Part shown: positions 25,802-35,911 of the stretch, piece after piece
Numbering within the stretch: position 1 is the stretch's first letter
Layout: every line of letters begins with the position of its first letter
Origin: UBA3478 sp038134285
GTDB lineage: Bacteria > Bacteroidota > Bacteroidia > Flavobacteriales > Flavobacteriaceae
DNA: 64,000 nt
Assembly (NCBI GenBank): GCA_038134285.1
Contig: JAYPUW010000007.1
Location: forward strand, 1 to 64,000
Direction of reading: 5' to 3'
Made by a program: the position numbers and the translations under genes
Notes under the pieces: generated by a model
What the model was told of the DNA's origin: nothing
The model's database searches: none
Seen by the model: the letters and a program-made list of their open reading frames with translations, nothing else

Positions 25802-26425
25802 ATGATTGAAGTTCTTGGTCGATACTTACCAGAAGAGGCAATTATTCCTTGTTTTGAACTGATTAAAAAGCATGGGGTTCATTTGAAGATCGTCGATCAG
25901 CGTTTGACGCGTCACGGCGACTACAGAAAACTTTCCGGCGGAGGCCATTTGATTACCATCAATGCAGGCCCTAACCCCTATCGGTTTTTGATCACACTCA
26001 TTCACGAGTTGGCGCATCTAGTTGCATTCATTGAATACGGGAAACGAATAGCTCCGCATGGAATAGAATGGAAGACCACCTTCAAAGAAATGATACTTCC
26101 TTTCATCAACCCCGCCGTTTTTCCGAAAGACTTACTGCCTGTGCTTGCAAAACATTTTAAAAACCCTAAAGCGAGCAGTAGTGGTGATCCTGTTTTGGAT
26201 AAGTATCTCGCTTTATATGATACAGATACAACCGGAGTTTTTATCGAAGATCTCGCAGAAGGAACTCTATTTTCATATCGCGAAAATCGTAAATTTAGAA
26301 AGGGAATTAAGCGACGAAAACGCTTTGAGTGTATTGAAATCGCTACCCAAAAAATGTATCTATTTCAACCTAACTCTCGGGTTATCCCGCTACCTCATGA
26401 CAACGAATCAAGAAAATCATATTAA
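25802..26425 (+). CDS. SprT-like zinc metalloprotease domain protein
   Basis: 207 aa. The zinc motif is HELAH at residues 68-72, followed by a histidine in APHGIEWK about residue 85, matching the SprT-like pattern. The C-terminal third is basic (RKFRKGIKRRKRF, about 160-172) and could contact nucleic acid. Eukaryotic relatives (Spartan) cleave DNA-protein crosslinks, but bacterial SprT-like proteins are barely studied. It overlaps the following DUF389 gene by 29 bases. Confidence 0.85.
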   Translation: MIEVLGRYLPEEAIIPCFELIKKHGVHLKIVDQRLTRHGDYRKLSGGGHLITINAGPNPYRFLITLIHELAHLVAFIEYGKRIAPHGIEWKTTFKEMILPFINPAVFPKDLLPVLAKHFKNPKASSSGDPVLDKYLALYDTDTTGVFIEDLAEGTLFSYRENRKFRKGIKRRKRFECIEIATQKMYLFQPNSRVIPLPHDNESRKSY

Positions 26426-27818
26426 GCAAAATGCAAAGGGTTTTATTCAGAGTATTCAGGTGTTTCTTAAAGAACTCTTGGATATTCGAACCAATACTGA
26501 CATGCAATCCACCCGGGATTCTATTATAGCTGACATTCCATTTAAAGGCCATACCTCTTGGATTTTAATCAGCTCAATATTTATTGCCTCTATAGGGCTT
26601 AACGCTAACTCTACTGCAGTAGTTATCGGGGCGATGCTTATTTCACCGCTTATGGGTCCGATTTTAGGGCTTGGGTTCTCGTTGGCTACAAACAATATTG
26701 ATCTACTCAACCGATCACTAAAAAACTTCTTGGTGATGGTGGGTTTATCCGTGGTGACGGCTTATCTTTTTTTTGCCCTCTTTCCACTGCGTGATGAAAG
26801 CTCTGAGCTTTTGGCGCGCGTAAGACCTGATATTCGTGATGTTTTGATCGCATTCTTCGGGGGAGTCACGCTTGTTGTTGCCCGAGCTAAGAAGGGAACG
26901 ATTGCAAGTGTCATCTTTGGAGTTGCCATCGCAACAGCGCTGATGCCTCCTCTTTGTACAGTTGGGTTTAGCCTGGCGATCTCAAACTGGAGCTATGCCT
27001 TAGGAGCCCTTTATCTCTTTCTTATCAATACTATTTTTATTGCTCTGGCAACCTTCGTCGTTATTAAGTACTTGAAGTTTCCGATGGAGCGTTACGCAAA
27101 CTCTTCGCGTCGCAGATTAATCTCTAGGATTGCCTATATCTTGAGTGTTGTAGTTATGATTCCTGCAGTATATACCTTTTATGGGGTACTTAAAGAGTCT
27201 CTATTTAAACGTGACGCCCAGCAATTTCTGAAAGAAACTATTGAGCTTTACCCTTTTGAGGGTAATGGGGTGTACAGAAGAGATTTTTCTACGCTTAATT
27301 TTAATCGCGGACAAGCGCCTGAAATCAGCGTGATGGTGTTGGGGGATGAGGTGATACCGCAAGAAGTGATTAACACCTGGAAGGTAAAGCTACAGCAATA
27401 CGAGCGCCTACAGGAAGCTTCTTTTCAAGTGCTTCAGGGCAATCAAGAAGACAGCGAGACTCAATTTAATTACGTTATGGAGCTCTATGAGAGCAAGAAG
27501 AGCGAGTTGGTTTCAAAAGATAGACAAATACAACTTTTGGAACAGGAGCTGGCGCGATTAAGCCGTTCGGGTAGTCTTCAGCTCCCTTTTGAGCAAATTA
27601 AAAGTGAATTGGTGCTCACTTTCCCGGAGCTTATCAATTTGAGTTATGGCGCAAAGATTCAAACCGATTTCGCCCGTCAAGATACCCTACAGGTCTTTGA
27701 GGTAAAATGGCTCGGAGAATTAGATCCCTCTCGAAAATCTGAACTTTCAATACGTTTAGAGGCTTGGCTTAAAACGCGGCTGCAACAAAAAAATGTAGTA
27801 TTAGAGGTACAAGACTAG
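26397..27818 (+). CDS. DUF389 family membrane protein
   Basis: 473 aa from ATG 26397 (MTTNQENHIKQN). A longer reading frame exists upstream but lies inside the SprT-like gene. The conserved core is GAMLISPLMGPILGLGFSLA with several membrane helices (about residues 45-270), followed by a soluble C-terminal part with a coiled-coil-like segment (about 340-380, rich in E, K and Q). Function unknown; the family is widespread. Its stop codon meets the convergent mlaF stop (overlap of 4 bases). Confidence 0.85.
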   Translation: MTTNQENHIKQNAKGFIQSIQVFLKELLDIRTNTDMQSTRDSIIADIPFKGHTSWILISSIFIASIGLNANSTAVVIGAMLISPLMGPILGLGFSLATNNIDLLNRSLKNFLVMVGLSVVTAYLFFALFPLRDESSELLARVRPDIRDVLIAFFGGVTLVVARAKKGTIASVIFGVAIATALMPPLCTVGFSLAISNWSYALGALYLFLINTIFIALATFVVIKYLKFPMERYANSSRRRLISRIAYILSVVVMIPAVYTFYGVLKESLFKRDAQQFLKETIELYPFEGNGVYRRDFSTLNFNRGQAPEISVMVLGDEVIPQEVINTWKVKLQQYERLQEASFQVLQGNQEDSETQFNYVMELYESKKSELVSKDRQIQLLEQELARLSRSGSLQLPFEQIKSELVLTFPELINLSYGAKIQTDFARQDTLQVFEVKWLGELDPSRKSELSIRLEAWLKTRLQQKNVVLEVQD

Positions 27819-28591
27819 GTCTTGCTTTTGGCTTTTTCGATATAGACCTTACGTACATTCTGATACAGATCAGAGGCATACACGAAATCGCTAATAGCCT
27901 GATTCTCGGTAACGAAGATTTCTTCTTTACTGCCCTCCCAAGCGACTTTACCTTCTTTTAAAAAGACGATTTTTTCACCAATCTGCATGACGGAGTTCAT
28001 GTCATGGGTGTTGATGAGGGTAGTGATATTGTATTCTCTTGTGATCTCTTGAATCAAGTCGTCGATAACAATAGCGGTTTTAGGATCAAGCCCCGAGTTA
28101 GGTTCGTCGCAAAAAAGAAACTTAGGATTCATAACAATTGCACGTGCAATGGCGACACGTTTCTTCATACCCCCAGAGAGTTCAGATGGATATTTCTGAT
28201 GGGAATCGATAAGATTCACGCGTTCTAATACACGGTCTACCTGCTCGCTCTTTTGTTTAGAAGAATATGAGGTGAACATCTGAAGCGGAAAACAGACATT
28301 TTCAACTACTGTCATAGAATCAAATAGCGCGCTTCCCTGAAAAACCATCCCCATTGCTTTTCTAAGTTCACGCTGTTTGTCCCGCTCCAAGGTGTCAAGA
28401 TATACACCATCGAATGCAATTCGACCCTTTTCGGTTTTATGCAGACCAATCAATGACTTTAGAAAGACGGTTTTACCAGATCCGCTCTGTCCTATAATGA
28501 GGTTTGTCTTACCGCGCTCAAAGGTGGTACTGATGTCATTGAGTACAGTGGTTTCTCCGAATGCTTTTGATATGTGCTCTACTTGTATCAT
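27815..28591 (-). CDS. mlaF: ABC transporter ATP-binding protein, MlaF type
   Basis: 258 aa. Walker A is GQSGSGKTV (about residue 34-42), signature LSGGMKKR (about 139), Walker B FLFCDEPNSGLDP (about 158-170), H-loop NTHDM (about 192). With MlaE it should move phospholipids between the membranes to keep the outer membrane asymmetric. The start overlaps the mlaE stop by one base (TAATG). No MCE-domain gene is adjacent. Confidence 0.92.
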   Translation of the reverse strand: MIQVEHISKAFGETTVLNDISTTFERGKTNLIIGQSGSGKTVFLKSLIGLHKTEKGRIAFDGVYLDTLERDKQRELRKAMGMVFQGSALFDSMTVVENVCFPLQMFTSYSSKQKSEQVDRVLERVNLIDSHQKYPSELSGGMKKRVAIARAIVMNPKFLFCDEPNSGLDPKTAIVIDDLIQEITREYNITTLINTHDMNSVMQIGEKIVFLKEGKVAWEGSKEEIFVTENQAISDFVYASDLYQNVRKVYIEKAKSKT

Positions 28592-29328
28592 TAGCCTAAG
28601 AGTAATTGAGTGAGCACATAGTTGACAACGATAATAACAACGCTTGTCCAGATAAAGGATACAGTAGCCGCTTTTCCGACTTCTAATGCCCCACCTTTCA
28701 GGTAATAGCCATGATAGGCGGGTAGGGTAGCAATGATGACAGCAAATGCTAACGACTTAATAAAAGCATAGGTGACGTGAAATCCAACGAAGTCTTCCTG
28801 AATTCCAGCAATAAAGTCCGCTGTAGGTGCGTAGTTTCCGAACATTGCCGCCATCCATCCGCCGAAAATACCGGTATACATCCCAATAGCGATAGCAAAA
28901 GGATAAAAAAGCATAGCAATTAGCTTAGGAAATATGAGATAATTCACAGAATTCACCCCCATTACCTCAAGAGCATCGATTTGTTCGGTTACCCGCATCG
29001 AACCTATACTAGAGGTAATATATGATCCTACCTTGCCGACCATGATGATCGAAGTGAAGGTTGGTGCAAATTCTAATATCACCGATTGACGTGTCGCAAA
29101 GCCAATAAGACTTTTCGGCAAAAAGGGAGAAGTCAGGTTGAGTGCAGTTTGTATGGTAACCACACCTCCTATGAAAAACGAAATAAAAATGATTATTCCT
29201 AAAGAGTTGAAAATTAGCTCATCAATCTCCTTAAGGATCAGCTTGCGCATAACACTCCACTTGGTAGGCTTTCTAAAAATCTCTAGCAACATGAGCCCGT
29301 AACGGCCAATTTCTTCGATATAGCGCAT
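28591..29328 (-). CDS. mlaE: ABC transporter permease, MlaE family
   Basis: 245 aa from ATG 29328. An in-frame ATG at 29367 would add 13 residues, but a TAnnTTTG element (29334-29341, minus strand) lies between the two, favouring the shorter start. Five to six membrane helices and the conserved block 'EQIDALEVMGVNSVNYLIFPK' region (about residue 130) are typical. Forms the lipid-transport channel with MlaF. Confidence 0.9.
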   Translation of the reverse strand: MRYIEEIGRYGLMLLEIFRKPTKWSVMRKLILKEIDELIFNSLGIIIFISFFIGGVVTIQTALNLTSPFLPKSLIGFATRQSVILEFAPTFTSIIMVGKVGSYITSSIGSMRVTEQIDALEVMGVNSVNYLIFPKLIAMLFYPFAIAIGMYTGIFGGWMAAMFGNYAPTADFIAGIQEDFVGFHVTYAFIKSLAFAVIIATLPAYHGYYLKGGALEVGKAATVSFIWTSVVIIVVNYVLTQLLLG

Positions 29329-29341
29329 AAAATCAAAAATA
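29329..29341 (-). promoter_or_regulatory. TAnnTTTG element directly before mlaE
   Basis: On the minus strand TATTTTTG (29341-29334) ends 5 bases before ATG 29328, implying a leaderless or near-leaderless mRNA. No clear upstream TTTG box. Confidence 0.4.
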
Positions 29342-29417
29342 CGTTTTTGATGGCATTTAACGTTCATTTATCGTTGTGCTTTCCCTTAAATTGTAGCTTA
29401 AAAAGAAATCCATTTCA

Positions 29418-31055
29418 ATGATGAAAAGAATACTGTTATTTGGTGCCTTACTTCCATTTTTAAGCCTTCAAGCTCAAGAAGATAAACCTTTTGAAACACC
29501 AAAGTTAGTCGTCGGAATCGTAGTAGATCAGATGCGTTTTGATTATCTGACCCGTTTTTGGGACCGCTATTCTGAAGATGGATTCAAGCGTATGGTGAAT
29601 AAAGGCTTTAGTGCTAAAAATCACCACTTTAACTACATACCTACCTCCACAGGGCCGGGGCACGCCTCGGTCTACACCGGTACGACTCCTTCTATACATG
29701 GGATACTAGGAAACGATTGGTACGATAAGTATGCTCAGGAGATGGTGTATTGCGTGGGTGATGAGACTTATACTGCATTCGGAACTGAAAACAAGCGTGG
29801 TATGGCTCCTACCCGCATGTTGACCACTACCATTACTGATCAATTGCGCATTCATTATCAGTTTCGCTCGAAGGTAATCGCGATGTCTATCAAAGACCGC
29901 GGTGCTGTTCTACCAGGTGGTCATAGTGCCAATGCGGCCTATTGGTTTGAAGGGGGGTCTACTGGAGATTGGATTTCATCGACCTATTATATGGATGAAT
30001 TGCCAGAATGGGTTCAAAAGTTCAACCGTTCAAAAGCGGTTGAGCGCTATAAAAAGACCTGGAACACCCTTGAACCGGTTCAGACTTATGTTGAAAGTGG
30101 CTCAGACCGCAATACCTATGAGGGACTTTCAAAGGGAGAAACGCATAGTGGGTTCCCACACGAAATTGATAAGGTTTGGAATGAAAATGGACTTTTTAGC
30201 AGTTTATCGGCTACTCCATTTGGTAACAGCATTTTGACAGACTTTGCCCTAGAGGCCATCGAAAAAGAAGAATTGGGCGCCGATAGCATTCCTGATTTTT
30301 TAGCTATCAGCTACTCTTCGACCGATTATGTAGGGCATAAGTATGGAGTAAACTCTGTTGAGGTTCAAGACACCTACATGCGCTTAGATCTTGAGCTTAC
30401 TCGACTCTTTAAGTATTTAGACCAACAGGTAGGAGAGGGTAAGTACCTTGTTTTTCTCACAGCCGATCATGGTGCGGTTCATGTTCCTGTCTTTTTGAGC
30501 GAGCATAAAATCCCTTCGGGTTATGTAGATATGAAGGATTTGGAAGGTGCTCTTAATGAAATGGTGGCAACACATTACGGAATAGGTAACCTCATTGAAA
30601 AACGGAATTATAATGAACTGTTCTTGGATCACGAACTGATTCAAGAGCTAGGTCTAGACCTGCGTACGGTTCGTGAAAACATTGCAGACATGGTTATCCG
30701 ATTAGAGTATGTTGAGCAGGTGTTTACGGCTCATGAACTCGAGCGACTAGGAACAGCAGATCGCATCAAAGAATTGGTTCGCAATGGTCATAACGCAAAG
30801 CGCTCAGGAGACATCATTTTTACCATGCAGCCTGCCTATATCTCCTATTCTCGAACAGGTTCAACGCACGGTTCTCCGCATATTTACGATACGCATGTGC
30901 CACTTCTTTTTTACGGAACGGGTATACCTGAAGGAAGCTCAACCCCTGAGCGTACTGAGATTCCAGATATTGCACCGACATTGGCAGTACTCCTTGGAGT
31001 CGGTATGCCAAACGGCACCACTGGAACTCCTATCGAAGATCTGATAGAGGATTAA
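29418..31055 (+). CDS. pafA: Alkaline phosphatase PafA
   Basis: 545 aa with a signal peptide (cleavage near residue 20, LQAQ). The nucleophile is T78 in PTSTGPGHAS. Lys and Arg in the MSIKDRGAVLPGGH segment (about residue 156-169) match the phosphomonoesterase-specific pair of PafA enzymes. Zinc ligands include D37 (VVDQMR), an aspartate and histidine in SSTDYVGHKYG and the LTADHGAVH block. A secreted or periplasmic enzyme that releases phosphate from organic esters and is common in marine Bacteroidota. The stop overlaps the convergent GT2 stop by 4 bases. Confidence 0.93.
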   Translation: MMKRILLFGALLPFLSLQAQEDKPFETPKLVVGIVVDQMRFDYLTRFWDRYSEDGFKRMVNKGFSAKNHHFNYIPTSTGPGHASVYTGTTPSIHGILGNDWYDKYAQEMVYCVGDETYTAFGTENKRGMAPTRMLTTTITDQLRIHYQFRSKVIAMSIKDRGAVLPGGHSANAAYWFEGGSTGDWISSTYYMDELPEWVQKFNRSKAVERYKKTWNTLEPVQTYVESGSDRNTYEGLSKGETHSGFPHEIDKVWNENGLFSSLSATPFGNSILTDFALEAIEKEELGADSIPDFLAISYSSTDYVGHKYGVNSVEVQDTYMRLDLELTRLFKYLDQQVGEGKYLVFLTADHGAVHVPVFLSEHKIPSGYVDMKDLEGALNEMVATHYGIGNLIEKRNYNELFLDHELIQELGLDLRTVRENIADMVIRLEYVEQVFTAHELERLGTADRIKELVRNGHNAKRSGDIIFTMQPAYISYSRTGSTHGSPHIYDTHVPLLFYGTGIPEGSSTPERTEIPDIAPTLAVLLGVGMPNGTTGTPIEDLIED

Positions 31056-31903
31056 CTTTTATGAAGAGCCCTGAAGAGTTTTCTATAGCGCACTTTAAGA
31101 ATGTCTTTACGCGCCTGGTCATCGACCAGGCGCTTTCCTTTTAAAACCGCGCTGAAATAGCCGCGCATGAGAAGCATAAACATCCTTATACTCTTTTTCT
31201 TAATGGCCATCTTTCCAGCACTCAGCCCGCTTATGGTTAGATCATATCCAATGTGAAAAAAACTCGCGCCCCTATTCACTAGATAGTTGGTACTCAAGTA
31301 GTCGTTATTGGTGGGTCGAAGATGTTCAACTACTAACGCTTCGTCGGTCTTTACCTCAAACCCTCTGGCCTCAGCTAGAAGTGTGTCTATACTGTCCCAT
31401 CCTAATGCAGGAAGTAAGCCATTAATAGATTCGAAACAGGCCTTTGAATATAGCTTTACAGGACCGCGCACATGCTTACGGTTTGATATATTTTCATAAG
31501 TGAGCGTCCCATTTGTCTTGATATGCAATAGACCTCCAAAAATCCCTAGTTTAGGGTTACTTTTAAATGCCTGTTCGCAGCGCTCGAAGTAGGTGGGGGG
31601 GAGCACGACATCAGCGTCAAATTTTCCGATCATATCAAAGGGCGTGGTATTTTGGAATCCTTTATAAAATGCCCGAATTACCTTTTCTCCTGGAATTTTG
31701 GTGGGTGCTGATGGCTGTGAGAAGAATGAGATAAATGAGTACTGATCAGTATAGTGTTTTGCAATAGACACACTTCCGTCTGTACTAGAATCGTTTACAA
31801 GAATGAGCTGGTCGGGTTGCCTACTTTGTGAGACAAAGCTTTTAAGGCAGGTGTCGAGATGTTCAGCTTCATTGTGAAAAGGTATAATGATGCTGATGTG
31901 CAT
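31052..31903 (-). CDS. Glycosyltransferase family 2
   Basis: 283 aa from ATG 31903; the longer frame would use a TTG. GT-A fold: N-terminal IIPFHNEAEHLDTCL, a LVNDSSTDGS block, and the metal-binding GKFDADVVLP (DAD, about residue 92-98). A short basic C-terminal region follows. No clear membrane helix. It lies 9 bases downstream of the KAS III gene, so both may build one glycolipid-like product. Acceptor unknown. Confidence 0.88.
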   Translation of the reverse strand: MHISIIIPFHNEAEHLDTCLKSFVSQSRQPDQLILVNDSSTDGSVSIAKHYTDQYSFISFFSQPSAPTKIPGEKVIRAFYKGFQNTTPFDMIGKFDADVVLPPTYFERCEQAFKSNPKLGIFGGLLHIKTNGTLTYENISNRKHVRGPVKLYSKACFESINGLLPALGWDSIDTLLAEARGFEVKTDEALVVEHLRPTNNDYLSTNYLVNRGASFFHIGYDLTISGLSAGKMAIKKKSIRMFMLLMRGYFSAVLKGKRLVDDQARKDILKVRYRKLFRALHKS

Positions 31904-31912
31904 AAGTAGCAA

Positions 31913-32971
31913 TTAATAGCGGTAAACGATACAATTGATGTTCATTCCGGCTCCCACACTTGCAAGTAGAATGACATCGCCTTTTGAAAGCCGATGCTCT
32001 TGGTAGGCCCCTTTGCGCACCATGTCTAAAAGAATGGGTACCGTTGCCACTGAGTTATTCCCAACCTCTTGAATATTCATGGGCATGATATCTTCAGGGG
32101 CTTCAGTTTTGTAGTTTCTGTAAAGGCGTTTGACCATAGCTTCATCCATCTTTTCATTGGCTTGGTGAAGAAACACCTTTTTCAGCTCTTGAATGGGCAC
32201 TCCAGCCTCATCTAGGCATTCGGCCATTGCTTTAGGTACTTCAACTACCGCCAATTCATACACTTTCCTTCCGAGCATCTTTATGTAACGCGTGTCGTCT
32301 CCTGGAGTTGCACAATTTCCCTTGCCGAAATACAGATAATAGGCCTCATCATTCGCTAGTGTTGCACTAGAATGCGCTAAGATTCCACGTTCTTCTTCAG
32401 TGCCTGAAACGATACATGCTCCCGCCCCATCAGCGAAAATCATACTGTCTCTATCATTGTGGTCCACCACTCTTGAGAGGGCTTCAGCTCCAATCACAAG
32501 ACAATTTTTGGCCATGCTCGAGCTGATAAATGCTTTCGCTTGAATAACAGCCTCAATCCACCCCGGGCAACCGAAGATCATGTCGTAACAGATGCATTTA
32601 GGGTTTTTAATGCCCAAACGATGCTTAACACGAGAGGCTAGGCTCGGAAGCATATCTGTTTGGGTTTCTCCGTGACGAATATCTCCGAAATTATGTGCAA
32701 AAATGATGTAATCGATCTGCTCTTGATCTAAACCTGCATCGGCAATGGATTGCTTAGAGGCCTCATACCCCATATCTGAGGTGAGCATAGCAGGATCAAT
32801 ATAGCGTCTATTTTGAATACCTGTAATGGCTTTGAATTTCTCAATAATCTCTTTATTAGAATTTGGGAAACGCTCTCCATCTTCAGTATAGAATTCATGT
32901 GCCAGAAAGTCTTCGTTCGACTGCACCTTTTCTGGTAAAAAGTGACCAGTACCCGTAAAGCATATATTCAT
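31913..32971 (-). CDS. 3-oxoacyl-ACP synthase III (KAS III) family protein
   Basis: 352 aa thiolase-fold condensing enzyme. The catalytic triad is intact: C135 in FGCPGW, H269 in LHQANEK and N305 in GNNSVAT. It condenses an acyl-CoA with malonyl-ACP. Whether it is the FabH of primary fatty acid synthesis or a specialised enzyme is open: there are no other fab genes here, and it is paired with a glycosyltransferase. Confidence 0.87.
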   Translation of the reverse strand: MNICFTGTGHFLPEKVQSNEDFLAHEFYTEDGERFPNSNKEIIEKFKAITGIQNRRYIDPAMLTSDMGYEASKQSIADAGLDQEQIDYIIFAHNFGDIRHGETQTDMLPSLASRVKHRLGIKNPKCICYDMIFGCPGWIEAVIQAKAFISSSMAKNCLVIGAEALSRVVDHNDRDSMIFADGAGACIVSGTEEERGILAHSSATLANDEAYYLYFGKGNCATPGDDTRYIKMLGRKVYELAVVEVPKAMAECLDEAGVPIQELKKVFLHQANEKMDEAMVKRLYRNYKTEAPEDIMPMNIQEVGNNSVATVPILLDMVRKGAYQEHRLSKGDVILLASVGAGMNINCIVYRY

Positions 32972-33029
32972 TAAAGCGGTCTTCTAGCGAATGAAGTTAA
33001 AAAATAATGTGCTGCCTTAAAACAGTTGA

Positions 33030-35879
33030 TCAGGATTCATAGGCCTCTATCGGCGCGCACGTGCATATTAGATTACGGTCTCCAAAGGCTTCGTCTGCTC
33101 TTCTAACCGAAGGCCAAAACTTGTTCTCTTCGACAAATGGAAGGGGATAGGCCGCCTGTCTTCGCGAATAACTATAAGGCCATTGATCCGCCGTAATCAT
33201 CGCTAAAGTATGGGGTGCATTCTTCACCACGTTATCGGGTTGCTCTAAATCAACGTGATCGATCTCGTCTTTAATGGCTAACATTGCCTCGCAAAAACGA
33301 TCGATTTCAGCTAGACCCTCACTTTCTGTTGGTTCAATCATCATCGTTCCTGCTACTGGGAAGGATACGGTGGGGGCGTGGAATCCGTAATCCATTAGAC
33401 GCTTAGCTATATCGGTTACCTCAATTCCTTTTTCTTTGAAAGCGCGGCAGTCAATAATCAATTCATGTGCGGCTCTGCCTTTTTCTCCGGTATACAGAAT
33501 AGGATAGCTCGGCGCTAAACGGTCTTTGATGTAGTTCGCACTGAGTATGGCTATTCGCGTAGATTGCGTCAGTCCCTCGTCACCTAACATTCTGATGTAG
33601 GCGTACGAAATAAGGCAGGCTAAGGCGCTTCCGAAGGGTGCTGCTGAAATGGCTGTGATGGCTTGTTCTCCGCCTGTTTTAATCACAGGGTTGCCTGGCA
33701 AAAAAGGTGCGAGCTGGGGAGCCACACAAATAGGGCCTACTCCAGGTCCTCCGCCTCCGTGAGGAATGGCGAATGTTTTATGAAGGTTCAAGTGACATAC
33801 GTCTGCTCCGATGGTCGCAGGGTTCGTAAGCCCTACTTGGGCATTCATGTTTGCTCCGTCCATATAGACTTGACCTCCGCGCGAGTGAATCAACGAAGTG
33901 ATCTCTTGAATTGAGGATTCAAAAACACCATGTGTCGAAGGGTAAGTGACCATTAGGGCTGCCAGGTGGTCAGCATGGGTATTCACCTTTTCTCTTAGAT
34001 CTTCTAGATCAATGTTTCCTTTTTCATCAGTTTTGGTTACCACGACCTCCATACCCGCCATCACCGCTGAAGCTGGATTTGTACCGTGTGCCGAAGATGG
34101 AATTAGGCAAATGTTGCGATGAGATTCTCCTCTAGAGGCATGATAAGCTCTAATAGTCATCAATCCGGCATATTCACCTTGTGCACCAGAATTGGGCTGC
34201 AATGAGGTAGCGGCGAAACCGGTAATCTCATTGAGGTAAGTCGCGAGTTCGTCTAGAACGATACGATATCCTTGAGCCTGATCTTCGGGCGCGAAAGGAT
34301 GAATATTGGCCCACTTTGCCCAACTAAGCGGAAGCATTTCAGTAGCTGCATTCAGCTTCATTGTGCAGCTTCCGAGAGCGATCATGGAGTGATTAAGGGC
34401 TAGGTCTTTACGCTCTAAACGCTTAATGTAGCGCATGAGCTCGGTTTCACTTTGATAGCTCTTGAAAACATCGTGCTCGAGGAACGAAGTGTTACGCTTA
34501 TGGCCCGCGACTATATCAGACAGATCTACTTGATTGATGACAGACTCTACTTCAGTAGCTGCGCATGAAGTGCCGGTAATTACTTCGACTAGTTGCACTA
34601 AGTCTTTAACGGATACCGTTTCTCCTATAGAGATTGAAAGACTAGAGTCGTCAATGTAATTCAAATTGACCTCATGCGAGAGGGCTCTTTTTTGAATGGC
34701 TATTGTATCACTATTTACAATGTGAAGCGTATCAAAAACCGGGATGTGTGCTAACGATATTCCTTTATTCGTTAAGAGTTGTGCTAATCCAGCGGTCATT
34801 TTTTGAATATGTGAGGCAATTGCCTTTAATCCTTCAGGGCCGTGATATACTGCATACATTGATGCCATGACGGCTAAAAGTACTTGGGCGGTACAAATAT
34901 TTGAGGTGGCTTTATCGCGTTTAATATGCTGTTCGCGCGTTTGAAGCGCCATTCTCAAGGCAGGGTTGCCATCAGTATCTATGGTTCTTCCAATTATACG
35001 TCCGGGTATGGCGCGCTTGTATTCTTCTTTTGTTGCAAAGAAAGCTGCGTGTGGTCCACCATAACCAAGAGGAATACCAAAGCGCTGAGTGGTTCCGACA
35101 ACAACATCGACTCCGTACTGTCCGGGAGCTTCGAGCACTACTAAACTCATGATGTCAGCTGCTACAGCGATTCTAATCTCATGTGCTGCACAGCGCTCCT
35201 TTAAGGAAGCAAGATTCGGTAAAGCCCCGTGTTTGCCTGGATATTGTGCAAGTACACCAAAGTAAGTTTTGTCAAAAGTTGCCTTCTCTAAAGAACCCAT
35301 AACGAGTTCAATCCCCAACGGAGTGGCTCTTGTTTGAAGTAGACTTATAGTTTGAGGTAATACCTCTAGATCGACGTAAAATCTTAAAACGCCTTCTTTT
35401 TTTTGAGCTCTTGACCTTAGATCGTACATCATGGTCATCGCTTCAGCCGCTGCCGTACTTTCATCGAGTAACGAGGCATTAGCTACTTGCATACCCGTCA
35501 ACTCCGTGATTACCGTTTGATAGTTCAGTAAGGCCTCTAATCTACCTTGTGCAATCTCGGCCTGGTAAGGAGTGTAGGCGGTATACCAACCTGGGTTTTC
35601 TAAAATATTGCGTTTGATTACAGATGGAAGGATGGTTTCGTGATACCCCAGCCCAATATACTGGCGATAGCATTTATTCTTTTCTGATAGCTCTTGAAGG
35701 TGATCGAGTACTTCAGCTTCGCTCATAGGTACTGGAAGATCCATAGGCTTTTTCAATATAATGGCTGCAGGAATAGTCTCTTCAATGAGCTCTTTAACAG
35801 AGGACGCGCTCACTTGCTGGAGCATTTTTGGAAGATCAGATGGTCGAATTCCAATATGGCGATCTGCAAATGTTTTCAT
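33030..35879 (-). CDS. gcvP: Glycine dehydrogenase (decarboxylating), P protein
   Basis: 949 aa from ATG 35879 (MKTFADRHIGI), a fused alpha-beta P protein of normal length. The PLP lysine is in HLNLHKTFAIPHGGGGPG (about residue 695). It decarboxylates glycine and loads the aminomethyl group on the H protein of the glycine cleavage system. No gcvH or gcvT is adjacent. A TAnnTTTG element (minus strand) stands 24 bases before the ATG; the frame upstream of the ATG would cross it. Confidence 0.96.
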   Translation of the reverse strand: MKTFADRHIGIRPSDLPKMLQQVSASSVKELIEETIPAAIILKKPMDLPVPMSEAEVLDHLQELSEKNKCYRQYIGLGYHETILPSVIKRNILENPGWYTAYTPYQAEIAQGRLEALLNYQTVITELTGMQVANASLLDESTAAAEAMTMMYDLRSRAQKKEGVLRFYVDLEVLPQTISLLQTRATPLGIELVMGSLEKATFDKTYFGVLAQYPGKHGALPNLASLKERCAAHEIRIAVAADIMSLVVLEAPGQYGVDVVVGTTQRFGIPLGYGGPHAAFFATKEEYKRAIPGRIIGRTIDTDGNPALRMALQTREQHIKRDKATSNICTAQVLLAVMASMYAVYHGPEGLKAIASHIQKMTAGLAQLLTNKGISLAHIPVFDTLHIVNSDTIAIQKRALSHEVNLNYIDDSSLSISIGETVSVKDLVQLVEVITGTSCAATEVESVINQVDLSDIVAGHKRNTSFLEHDVFKSYQSETELMRYIKRLERKDLALNHSMIALGSCTMKLNAATEMLPLSWAKWANIHPFAPEDQAQGYRIVLDELATYLNEITGFAATSLQPNSGAQGEYAGLMTIRAYHASRGESHRNICLIPSSAHGTNPASAVMAGMEVVVTKTDEKGNIDLEDLREKVNTHADHLAALMVTYPSTHGVFESSIQEITSLIHSRGGQVYMDGANMNAQVGLTNPATIGADVCHLNLHKTFAIPHGGGGPGVGPICVAPQLAPFLPGNPVIKTGGEQAITAISAAPFGSALACLISYAYIRMLGDEGLTQSTRIAILSANYIKDRLAPSYPILYTGEKGRAAHELIIDCRAFKEKGIEVTDIAKRLMDYGFHAPTVSFPVAGTMMIEPTESEGLAEIDRFCEAMLAIKDEIDHVDLEQPDNVVKNAPHTLAMITADQWPYSYSRRQAAYPLPFVEENKFWPSVRRADEAFGDRNLICTCAPIEAYES

Positions 35880-35903
35880 AGTAAGACAGAGGTATAGAAA
35901 GTA

Positions 35904-35911
35904 CAAAATTA
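35904..35911 (-). promoter_or_regulatory. Probable -7 element of the gcvP promoter
   Basis: TAATTTTG on the minus strand, 24 bases upstream of the gcvP ATG. No TTTG at the ideal distance. Confidence 0.4.
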
